DNA from: Opitutaceae bacterium | GTDB lineage: Bacteria > Verrucomicrobiota > Verrucomicrobiia > Opitutales > Opitutaceae | Assembly: GCA_005786775.1 (NCBI GenBank) | Contig: SYDD01000067.1 | Coordinates: 1-7,495 of the forward strand | Length of the DNA: 7,495 nt | Direction of reading: 5' to 3' | In this document: positions 1 to 6,681 of the stretch, one piece after another | Position numbering within the stretch: position 1 is the first letter of the stretch | Layout of the letters: every line of letters starts with the position of its first letter | Translations under genes and position numbers: made by a program | The notes under the pieces: model-generated | Seen by the model: the letters and a program-made list of their open reading frames with translations, nothing else | Databases searched by the model: none | Told to the model about the DNA's origin: nothing

Positions 1-1689
1 CCAGCGCCGGGAGGCGCTGCGCACGCCGACGTGCTGTTCGCGCCAATGCACGCCCGCCTTGGCGAAGACGGGCGCGGCAAGCGGCAGGGTGTACCGGGCG
101 TCGACGCGGGCCTCGGCGACCTCGTGGATCTGCCGGTCGTTCTGGTTGGAGAGACCATTGGCCGTCGGCCGGTAGTTCGCCGGATTGGTAAAATCCAAGC
201 CTCCGTTGGCGAGGAACTGCGGGTAGAGGTCGGAGCGCGTGCGATCGATGATCCAGCCGGTGCCGCTGATGCGGTTGGTGAGCACCGCGCCCTCACCGTT
301 GCCGATGTTGATGTGCGTCTGGGTGTAGCGGACGTTGGCCTCGAGCAGCAGCCGGCCCTGCTCGTGCTCGATCCCGGCGTCCACGCGCCGCAGCCGGTTG
401 AAGAAGTTGTTCGGCCCCGTCATCGTGACGTCGATGACCGAGGAGGCCACCGGCCGCACGGTCGTGATGCGCGAGGTGTAGCCGGGTACGATGCTGGTGG
501 TCGCGCTCGGCACGGTGTCCTGCGACTGTCCATTGGTGAAGGCGCGGACCGCATACTGGCGGCGGTAGACCTCCGAATGGTCGATGTAGGTGGTCAGGAA
601 CGAGAGTTTCGTCGTCGGGGTAAGCCGGTAATCCGCCTTCAGCGTGACGTTCTTCTGGCGGCGGTGGTTGTAGAGGTCATCCCAACGGTAGTCCCAAAGG
701 AACGCCGGCTGGGTGACGGTGTTCTGGTAGTCCCGGGTGGTGAAAAAGGAGCCGATCGCGGTCTCGCTGTTGAACAGGGTGAGCGAGACCCCGAGGTTAC
801 GGCTGCCGCCGAGCACGTCGAAGACCTCCTGGTAGCCGAGCGTGAAGAGCCCGTGCAGCCGTCGATCCTCGCGGATGGGGATCTGCTGGGTGAAGGACGG
901 GGCGAGACGGCCCGTCAGAGTGTACGTGATGCGGCGCTTCTCGCGCATCGAGAGCGGGGAGCGGCTCTTGAAGTTGATGGTGCCGCCCAGGGAGTCCGCC
1001 CCCTTGTCCGGGGTGTGCCCTTTCACCAACTCGACCTGCTCAAACATCGCGCCCGTGATGTTGTTGACGAAGATCGAGCGGCCCATCCCGCCCTGCCCGG
1101 TCATCAGGCCGCCGTCCATCGTGACGCTGTTGAGGCCAGGACCCATCCCGCGCACATTGAAGCCGGAGAGGTTGCCGCCGGCGTCGAGCTCGCCGTAGAT
1201 GCCGGGCAGCCGGATCGCCACCTCGCCCGCGTTGAGATTGGGCAGGTTTCCGAAGGAGTCCGTGGCCGCGATGTTCTTGAGATTCTCGGAATTGCGGTAG
1301 GCCGTGATCGCGGCGGCATCGCCCTCGCGCTCCCCGACCACCTTAAACTGATCGAGCTTGTAGATGCCCGTCGTGAGGTCGAAGTCCTGCGCCACGCGCT
1401 GGCCGGCGGCGACGGTAAAGGTGCGCCGGGCGGCATCCAGGCCGATGTAGGTCACGGACAGCTCGTGGCTGCCGGCGGGAATGCCACCCAGGACGTACCG
1501 GCCGGTGTCATCCGTGAGCGCGGAGACCCCGAGCTGGGCGATCTCGACCCGCGCGCCGGGCAGGAGGTTGCGGGTGGCCGCGTTGCTGACGGTGCCCGTG
1601 ACGCTGCCGGGTTCGGCGGCCGCCAGCGGGAGGGCGAGCGCCAACGCGACGAGAACAAGACGGGGGAGACGGGTCGGGGAACTCTTCAT
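1..1689 (-). CDS. TonB-dependent outer-membrane receptor, N-terminal part (C-terminus outside the window)
   Basis: This encodes an outer-membrane beta-barrel that would import a large or scarce solute using TonB/ExbBD energy; the ligand is unknown. Reading the minus strand gives 563 codons open to the window edge. Residues 1-25 form a Sec signal peptide (MKSSPTRLPR, a hydrophobic LVLVALALALPLAAA stretch, then cleavage near A25). Residues 26-106 form a carboxypeptidase-regulatory-like domain (GSVTGTVSNAAT, then DDTGRYVLGGIPAG). KLDQFKVV at 111-118 is the likely TonB-box region. The plug spans about 125-243, with DSFG at 144-147, a LPGIYGELDAGG stretch, NVRGMGP at 178-184, VTMDG at 189-193 and GGTINFKSRSP at 235-245. 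Barrel strands follow. Family members are usually 900-1100 residues, so roughly 350-500 are missing. A second in-frame ATG at 1698 would add MPP. Neither start has a Shine-Dalgarno motif; 1689 was chosen because it begins a cleaner signal peptide. The gene is divergent from the next receptor. Confidence 0.93.
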   Translation of the reverse strand, partial: MKSSPTRLPRLVLVALALALPLAAAEPGSVTGTVSNAATRNLLPGARVEIAQLGVSALTDDTGRYVLGGIPAGSHELSVTYIGLDAARRTFTVAAGQRVAQDFDLTTGIYKLDQFKVVGEREGDAAAITAYRNSENLKNIAATDSFGNLPNLNAGEVAIRLPGIYGELDAGGNLSGFNVRGMGPGLNSVTMDGGLMTGQGGMGRSIFVNNITGAMFEQVELVKGHTPDKGADSLGGTINFKSRSPLSMREKRRITYTLTGRLAPSFTQQIPIREDRRLHGLFTLGYQEVFDVLGGSRNLGVSLTLFNSETAIGSFFTTRDYQNTVTQPAFLWDYRWDDLYNHRRQKNVTLKADYRLTPTTKLSFLTTYIDHSEVYRRQYAVRAFTNGQSQDTVPSATTSIVPGYTSRITTVRPVASSVIDVTMTGPNNFFNRLRRVDAGIEHEQGRLLLEANVRYTQTHINIGNGEGAVLTNRISGTGWIIDRTRSDLYPQFLANGGLDFTNPANYRPTANGLSNQNDRQIHEVAEARVDARYTLPLAAPVFAKAGVHWREQHVGVRSASRRW

Positions 1690-1720
1690 GGGGGGCATGG
1701 TGTGGTGCGGACGATGAAAC

Positions 1721-1757
1721 GGGGTAGCTTCCGTGGGTCGGTAGCCTGTCTTACCCC
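1721..1757 (-). promoter_or_regulatory. Candidate leader hairpin or operator with GGTA repeats upstream of the first receptor gene
   Basis: GGGGTA at 1721-1726 and TACCCC at 1752-1757 are perfect 6-base inverted arms with 25 nt between them. GGTAGC also recurs directly at 1723-1728 and 1740-1745, a start-to-start spacing of 17. The element ends 31 nt upstream of the chosen minus-strand start at 1689, so it would lie in the transcribed leader or in the promoter. It could be a regulator-binding site with repeated half-sites or a weak RNA stem. The sequence alone cannot separate these, and chance is possible for arms this short. Confidence 0.3.
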
Positions 1758-1829
1758 AAGCAGAAGCGCAGCGGGCGGCCGGAACAAGGCGATTTCAGTC
1801 AAGGGTGGGTCGACCACCGTAGGGCCTGC

Positions 1830-1860
1830 CGGTCGTCATCCGGTCACGCGACCTTGACCG
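1830..1860. promoter_or_regulatory. Candidate operator: cluster of CGGTC half-sites
   Basis: CGGTCA at 1841-1846 and TGACCG at 1855-1860 form a perfect dyad with an 8-nt spacer (20 bp in total), a usual geometry for a dimeric repressor or activator site. A further direct copy, CCGGTC, lies at 1829-1834, exactly 11 nt (about one helical turn) before the CCGGTC at 1840-1845. The TTGACC at 1854-1859 that resembles a -35 box overlaps the right arm. The dyad ends 44 nt upstream of the start at 1905, a sensible place to control the receptor-flavoprotein unit. No regulator gene lies in the window to name a family. Confidence 0.35.
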
Positions 1861-1862
1861 CC

Positions 1863-1872
1863 GCGGATCCGC
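1863..1872. repeat. Perfect 10-bp palindrome GCGGATCCGC
   Basis: GCGGATCCGC is an uninterrupted self-complementary decamer 32 nt upstream of the plus-strand start at 1905. It lies between the CGGTCA dyad and another GTGACC copy (1876-1881), which itself is the inverse of GGTCAC at 1842-1847. It may be part of the same regulatory cluster. Short palindromes of this kind also arise by chance in GC-rich DNA. Confidence 0.3.
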
Positions 1873-1904
1873 CGGGTGACCTCTCCCCAGCCCACCTGCC
1901 CTGA

Positions 1905-4901
1905 ATGAACCCTGCCCTGCATCTCCTCCCGCGCCGCGCGCTCGCGCTGATCCTCGCGTTCCTGCCCGCTTTTCTCGCCGCCCAACCGGCTCCGGGAAGC
2001 ATCACCGGACGCATTTCCAACCCGGCGACGGGGGAATACGTGCGGAACGCGCGGGTCGTCGTGCGCGAGACCGGCGTCGCGGCGGTCTCGGAGGGCGCGG
2101 GCGAATACCGGCTCTACCCAGTGACGCCGGGCCTCGTCACCGTGATCGTCACCTACACCGGCTACCAGACCGCGAGCGCCACCGTGAACGTCGCCGCAGG
2201 CGCGACGGCGACGCTGGACTTCAGCCTGACCAGCGCCCTCGCGGCGCCCGGCGAGGCCCTGAAGCTCGACGCGTTCGTGGTGTCCACGGAGCGGGAGGGC
2301 GCCGCGAAGGCGATCATGGACCAACGCAACTCGATGAACATCACCAACACGGTGGCCTCGGACTCGTTCGGCGACAACGCCGAGGGCAACGTGGGTGAGT
2401 TCCTCAAGCACCTGCCGGGCGTCGAGCTGGACCTCTTTTACGGGGAGGTGCGCACCGTCCGCCTGGGCGGCCTGGGCTCCGAGTACACCTCGGTGACGAT
2501 GGACGGCATCGCGCTCGCCAGCGTGGACGCGAACAACAGCGGTTCCGGGGCCGCCCGCTCATTCACCATGGAGATGGCATCCCTGAACTCGATGGAGTCC
2601 ATCGAGGTATCCAAGACGATCAGCGCGGACGTCGACGCCAACGCGCCGGCGGGAACGATCAACCTGCGCACCAAGCGGGCGTTTGACCGCGCGGGCCGGC
2701 GGATCTCGTGGCAGGCGAACGTCACGGCCCATTCTGAGGAAATGGATTTCCGCGCCAAGCTCGGGCCCGATGAGGACCGGCCGAGCCGGAAATGGCGGCC
2801 AGGCGGCATCCTGGAGTACTCGGACGTCTTCCTGAACCGCTCACTGGGCATCGTCCTGAACATCAGCGAGTCCAACGTCTACCAAGAGGCGTTGATCACG
2901 TCCCAGGCGTACAACGCGACCCCGACGGCGACCGACGCGCGGCCACTCGTGCCGACGACCCTCAATTTCCAGTGGGCGCCGCGCTTCAACAAGCGCTTTG
3001 CGACCACTCTGACCGCCGACTACCGCATCAGCCCCGAGCTTAACGTGGGCCTCGGCATCGTCTACAATTACGCCGATCTCTGGACCCCGCAGCGCACCAC
3101 GATCTTCAACGCGGGCGCGCGGGCGAACGTGGCGGGCGCCGACCCGCTGCTGAGCTTTGTTTCGGCGCCCACCGGCACCGTCCAGGTCAATCCCGTGGCG
3201 GTATCCAAGCTGGGCGAGACCCTCACCCTCCTGCCGCGCGTCGGTTACAAGCGGGGCAACCTCGAGGTGGAGGGCAAGTTCGCCTACACGGATTCCACCA
3301 GCTGGTACGATCCGCTCGGGCGCCGGCAGTCGATCCGCGACAGCAATTCGCCGACGGCGGCGAACGTCACTTTCCGCGCCGAGCGTTCCTCGCCCTTGTC
3401 GACCGACTGGCGCTTCACGCAGCTTGCGGGTCCGGATATCGGCAATGGCGCGAGCTTCACCAGCCCGTCCTTCACCCTCAACGACGGGCGCTTCGGCCGC
3501 ACCACGTTCTTCAGCGGAGAGGTCAACGCGATCCTGAAGACCGCCCGGCTCGTCCCGGTGATCTGGAAGTCGGGTGTGAAGTCCCGCCAGCAATTCCAGA
3601 AGTTCGAGGATGACCAGCTCGCCAAACGGTTCGACTACCTGCCCGGCGGAGCCGCCGGCGGCTGGGCCAATTACCGCTCTCCGTGGGAGTACGACCTCGG
3701 GATGAACGGCGGCTCGATCCAGTCCCTCTCGGGCGGCAACGTCTTCATGCCCAACCTCCGCGCGATCGCCGACCTCTACCGCGCGAATCCGGACGCCTTC
3801 CGCCAGAACTGGGGCACGAACGGCGACAACTTCTACGAGTCCTACGTCGCGCGCCGCCGCCGTTATTACGAGCGGATCGACTCGGGCTTCCTGATGGGGA
3901 CGGCCAGCCTCCGCGGGCTCACGCTCCGGGCCGGGCTCCGCTGGGAAGGTACCAGCACGGAGGCAAGCGAGGCGGACACCCGGACGCCGGCGGAACTGCG
4001 GGCGGCGGGTTTCCCCGTGAACGCCGCCGGCCGCGCCACGACGATCCCGGGCCTCCAGTACCAGTTCCTTTCCCAGCCGCGCGTGAAACGCACCGGCGCG
4101 TACGACAACCTCTTCCCCAGCGCCTCGGTCAAGTACGGTCTCGCGCGCAACCTCGACCTGCACTTCGGCTACAGCTCCACGATCCGGCGTCCCTCCTACG
4201 TCAATCTCGCCGGCGTCTGGATCGTCAACGACACCGCCCTGACGGTCACCTCGCCCAACCCGCGCCTGAAGCCCGAGACGGCCGATAACTACGCGGCGCG
4301 CTTGGCCTACTACTTCGAACCGGTGGGCCAGCTCGCGGTCACGCTCACTGAGCGGAAGGTGCGCAACCTCTTCATCACCGACCGGCTCACGGCGCAGGAG
4401 TTCGGCTACACTGGCGACGACGAGCTTCAGGGCTACGAGTTCATCACGACGGATAACGGTCCGGGCACGATTCGGATGCGCAGCATGGAGTGGGAGTACA
4501 ACCAGAGCCTCTCCTTCCTCGGCGCCCTCTTCCGGCGCCTGTCGGTGCGGGCCAGCTACACGCGGCTGTACGCGGAGGTGCCGCGCGCAAACCTGACCCC
4601 GCATCTCGCGAGCGGCGGCCTCAACTACACCTACAACCGCCTCAACCTGTACACGAACTGGAACTGGATCGACGACGTGAACACAAATCTCGCCGGCACC
4701 ACCTACCGCCGGCATCGCACCAACGTGGACGCGGGGGCCGGCTGGCGCCTCAGCCCCGCCTACAGCCTGTCGGTCAGCGTGCGCAATCTCACGGACACCC
4801 CGTATGTAAACCTGCAGCGCTTCGCGGGGGGCGTCACCGCGCTCACCCGGAACGAAACCGTGGGCCAGAACTGGACGTTCGCCCTGAAGGGCACTTATTG
4901 A
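1905..4901 (+). CDS. TonB-dependent outer-membrane receptor (complete, with carboxypeptidase-regulatory-like domain)
   Basis: This is a complete 998-residue TonB-dependent importer; its ligand is unknown. Residues 1-26 are a Sec signal peptide ending LAA before Q27. Residues 31-108 are a carboxypeptidase-regulatory-like domain (GSITGRISNPATGEYV, GEYRLYPVTPG, YTGYQTA). KLDAFVVS at 120-127 is the likely TonB-box region. The plug runs about 132-258, with DSFG at 153-156, LKHLPGVELD near 167-176, VRLGGLG at 185-191, VTMDGI at 197-202 and PAGTINLRTKRAF at 248-260. The barrel fills the rest, with RRPSY near 760, a NPRLKPE signature near 785-791 (common in the TonB-Xanth-Caul group as I remember it), VRNLTDTPY near 957-966, and a C-terminal FALKGTY whose final aromatic residue suits recognition by the BAM machinery. 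The ATG fits the signal peptide; no Shine-Dalgarno motif precedes it. The flavoprotein gene starts 18 nt after the stop, with no terminator between, so the two are probably co-transcribed. Confidence 0.96.
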   Translation: MNPALHLLPRRALALILAFLPAFLAAQPAPGSITGRISNPATGEYVRNARVVVRETGVAAVSEGAGEYRLYPVTPGLVTVIVTYTGYQTASATVNVAAGATATLDFSLTSALAAPGEALKLDAFVVSTEREGAAKAIMDQRNSMNITNTVASDSFGDNAEGNVGEFLKHLPGVELDLFYGEVRTVRLGGLGSEYTSVTMDGIALASVDANNSGSGAARSFTMEMASLNSMESIEVSKTISADVDANAPAGTINLRTKRAFDRAGRRISWQANVTAHSEEMDFRAKLGPDEDRPSRKWRPGGILEYSDVFLNRSLGIVLNISESNVYQEALITSQAYNATPTATDARPLVPTTLNFQWAPRFNKRFATTLTADYRISPELNVGLGIVYNYADLWTPQRTTIFNAGARANVAGADPLLSFVSAPTGTVQVNPVAVSKLGETLTLLPRVGYKRGNLEVEGKFAYTDSTSWYDPLGRRQSIRDSNSPTAANVTFRAERSSPLSTDWRFTQLAGPDIGNGASFTSPSFTLNDGRFGRTTFFSGEVNAILKTARLVPVIWKSGVKSRQQFQKFEDDQLAKRFDYLPGGAAGGWANYRSPWEYDLGMNGGSIQSLSGGNVFMPNLRAIADLYRANPDAFRQNWGTNGDNFYESYVARRRRYYERIDSGFLMGTASLRGLTLRAGLRWEGTSTEASEADTRTPAELRAAGFPVNAAGRATTIPGLQYQFLSQPRVKRTGAYDNLFPSASVKYGLARNLDLHFGYSSTIRRPSYVNLAGVWIVNDTALTVTSPNPRLKPETADNYAARLAYYFEPVGQLAVTLTERKVRNLFITDRLTAQEFGYTGDDELQGYEFITTDNGPGTIRMRSMEWEYNQSLSFLGALFRRLSVRASYTRLYAEVPRANLTPHLASGGLNYTYNRLNLYTNWNWIDDVNTNLAGTTYRRHRTNVDAGAGWRLSPAYSLSVSVRNLTDTPYVNLQRFAGGVTALTRNETVGQNWTFALKGTY

Positions 4902-4919
4902 CGCGACCCACCCACCCCG

Positions 4920-6653
4920 ATGAATCGTCGCCGTTTCCTGCGCCACTCCGCGTCCGCCCTGCCCGCCACGCTGCTGGCCCCGACCGCGTTGCGGGCGGGT
5001 GCCACTCCCGCCGGTCCCGTCATCCTGAGCGGCGTCGCGGCCCGGACTTCCCCGGCCGCGAAGGAGCTGCGGGCGGACGTGGTGGTGATCGGCGGCGGAC
5101 TCGGTGGCTGTGCGGCGGCCCTGGCCGCGGCGCGGCGCGGCCGGCGGGTGATCCTGACGGAGGAGACGGATTGGATCGGTGGCCAGCTCACGTCGCAGGC
5201 GGTGCCGCCGGACGAGAACGCGCAGATCGAGACCGGCGGCGCGACCCGCTCCTACCGCGAGTTGCGGGAGCGCATCCGGGATCACTACCGGCGCAACTTC
5301 CCGCTGACCCCGGCCGCCCGGGCCAATGCCCGGCTCAACCCGGGCAACGGGAGCGTCTCGCGACTTTGCCACGAGCCACGCGCCGCCCTCGCGGCCCTCC
5401 ATGAGCTGCTGGCGCCTTACGTCGCCGGAGGAAGGGTGGAAATGCTACTGTTCCAAGTGCCGGTCGCGGCCCAGACCAACGGGGACCGGGTCGAGGCGGT
5501 GACTGTCCGCAGCCTCGACCTTGGTCACGAGACCGTGCTGCGCGCGCCGTACTTCATCGATGCGACCGAGTTGGGGGACCTCCTGCCGCTCACTGGAACG
5601 GAGTTCGTCACCGGGGCCGAGTCGCGGCGGGAGACTGGGGAGCCCCGCGCCAAGGAGCAGGCGGAGCCCGAAAATCACCAGTCGTTCACCTGCTGCTTCG
5701 CGATGGATTACGTCGCGGGCGAGGACCATGTGATCGAGCGCCCGCGCGACTACGCGTTCTGGCGGGACCACGTCCCGGCCCTGCGCCCGCCCTGGTCGGG
5801 CAAGCTGCTCAGCCTGTTCTACTCCTCCCCGCGGACCCTGCAGCCGTTCAATATGGGGTTCGATCCCGAGAAGGGCACGGGGCTGTTCAAGTACCGGCGC
5901 ATCATTGACCGCTCGCAGTTTGCGCCGGGCACCTATCCGGGCGACATCACCTTGGTCAACTGGCCCCAGAACGACTATATGCTGGGCAACCTCGTGGGGG
6001 TCTCACCCGCGGAGGCGGCGCGGCACACGGCGGGCGGCAAGCAGCTGAGCCTTTCCTGGCTCTATTGGCTGCAGACCGAGTGCCCGCGCCCGGATGGCGG
6101 GACGGGTTGGAAGGGCTTGCGGCTGCGCCCCGACATTGTCGGCACGGCGGATGGCCTCGCCAAGTACCCGTACATCCGCGAGAGCCGCCGCATTCGCGCG
6201 GAGTTCACCGTGACCGAGCTGCACGTCGGCACCGAGGCGCGCCAGCGTGAGACCGGCGCCAAGACCCCGGCCGAGACCAACGCGGCCGCCTTCCCGGACA
6301 GCGTCGGGATCGGCAGCTACAACATCGATCTCCACCCCAGCAGCGGAGGCGACAACTACATCGATTTCCCCGCCCTCCCCTTCCAGATCCCCCTCGGCTG
6401 CCTGCTGCCCGTGCGGATGGAAAACCTTCTGGCCGCGAACAAGAACATCGGGACGACGCACCTGACCAACGGCTGCTACCGCCTGCATCCCGTCGAGTGG
6501 AACATCGGCGAGGCCGCCGGGGAGCTCGCGGCGTTCTGCCTCGCCGGCCGCCACGCGCCGCGCGGGGTCCGCAAGTCGCCGAGCCTGCTGGCGGAATTCC
6601 AGGCTAAACTGACCGAGGCGGGAATCCCGCTGGCTTGGGATCGGCGGCCCTGA
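4920..6653 (+). CDS. Exported FAD-dependent oxidoreductase (PF12831-like flavoprotein) with twin-arginine signal
   Basis: This is a 577-residue flavoenzyme of unknown substrate. The N-terminus NRRRFLRHSA has the twin-arginine pattern RRxFL (R3, R4, F6, L7), followed by a modest hydrophobic stretch and possible cleavage near AGA at 26-28. This suggests Tat export of a folded FAD protein to the periplasm. A Rossmann dinucleotide fold follows: VVVIGGGLGG at 54-63 (G58, G60 and G63 as GxGxxG) and an acidic end at E81/E82. Next come WIGGQLTSQAVPPDEN (85-100), FIDATELGDLLPL (212-224) with the usual D-x-T-x-x-GD pattern, YIRESRRI (418-425), and the C-terminal FAD-contacting part NLLAANKNIG...NIGEAAG (502-534). 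These match the PF12831 FAD_oxidored family as I remember it; some relatives carry the doubtful label 'xanthan lyase'. The gene is 18 nt downstream of the receptor gene, so it probably works on or near the imported compound. The start lacks a Shine-Dalgarno motif, but the Tat motif begins at it. Confidence 0.9.
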   Translation: MNRRRFLRHSASALPATLLAPTALRAGATPAGPVILSGVAARTSPAAKELRADVVVIGGGLGGCAAALAAARRGRRVILTEETDWIGGQLTSQAVPPDENAQIETGGATRSYRELRERIRDHYRRNFPLTPAARANARLNPGNGSVSRLCHEPRAALAALHELLAPYVAGGRVEMLLFQVPVAAQTNGDRVEAVTVRSLDLGHETVLRAPYFIDATELGDLLPLTGTEFVTGAESRRETGEPRAKEQAEPENHQSFTCCFAMDYVAGEDHVIERPRDYAFWRDHVPALRPPWSGKLLSLFYSSPRTLQPFNMGFDPEKGTGLFKYRRIIDRSQFAPGTYPGDITLVNWPQNDYMLGNLVGVSPAEAARHTAGGKQLSLSWLYWLQTECPRPDGGTGWKGLRLRPDIVGTADGLAKYPYIRESRRIRAEFTVTELHVGTEARQRETGAKTPAETNAAAFPDSVGIGSYNIDLHPSSGGDNYIDFPALPFQIPLGCLLPVRMENLLAANKNIGTTHLTNGCYRLHPVEWNIGEAAGELAAFCLAGRHAPRGVRKSPSLLAEFQAKLTEAGIPLAWDRRP

Positions 6654-6665
6654 AACCGGCCGATC
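6639..6665. terminator. Possible bidirectional terminator hairpin between convergent genes
   Basis: GATCGGC at 6639-6645 and GCCGATC at 6659-6665 are perfect 7-base inverted arms with a 13-nt loop that contains the flavoprotein stop codon. The convergent genes are separated by only 28 nt, so a shared terminator is expected about here. There is no T-run on either side, so it is not a canonical intrinsic terminator. Confidence 0.3.
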
Positions 6666-6681
6666 GCCCCCTGCGCGCGGA

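Larger units (their letters stand above)
1690..1904. other. Divergent intergenic control region between two receptor genes
   Basis: This 215-nt stretch separates two receptor genes that point away from each other, so it should hold both promoters. I see no convincing paired -35/-10 hexamers. A TTGACC at 1854-1859 on the plus strand resembles a -35 box, but the bases about 17 nt downstream (TGACCT at 1877-1882) do not resemble a -10. Several dyads listed separately occupy most of the region. No RNA gene was recognised, and the reading frames that cross it look like extensions of antisense shadows. Confidence 0.6.

Noticed and set aside
1804..1818. GGTGG/CCACC inverted repeat around GTCGA as a separate operator
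   Set aside because: Arms of only 5 bp in a G-rich stretch, with no repeat elsewhere in the region; too weak to list as a site.
31..1857. Long plus-strand open frame of 608 codons antisense to the first receptor
   Set aside because: It mirrors the receptor reading frame in GC-rich DNA, its translation is arginine/valine/glycine-rich without domain features, and the minus strand carries a clear signal peptide, plug and barrel.
1854..1882. Sigma-70-like promoter with TTGACC and a -10 at 1877-1882
   Set aside because: The -35 matches well but the TGACCT at the -10 position does not resemble TATAAT; not supportable as a promoter call.
1836..2411. Minus-strand open frame of 191 codons covering part of the intergenic region
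   Set aside because: Mostly antisense to the receptor signal peptide and Ig-like domain, no signal or domain in its translation.
2841..5402. Minus-strand open frame of 853 codons
   Set aside because: It runs antisense across parts of two recognised plus-strand genes and their junction, has biased low-complexity composition and no recognisable motif.
4490..5404. Plus-strand open frame of 304 codons bridging receptor and flavoprotein
   Set aside because: It is an out-of-frame shadow; both real frames here contain conserved family motifs, and its product is proline/arginine-rich with no domain.
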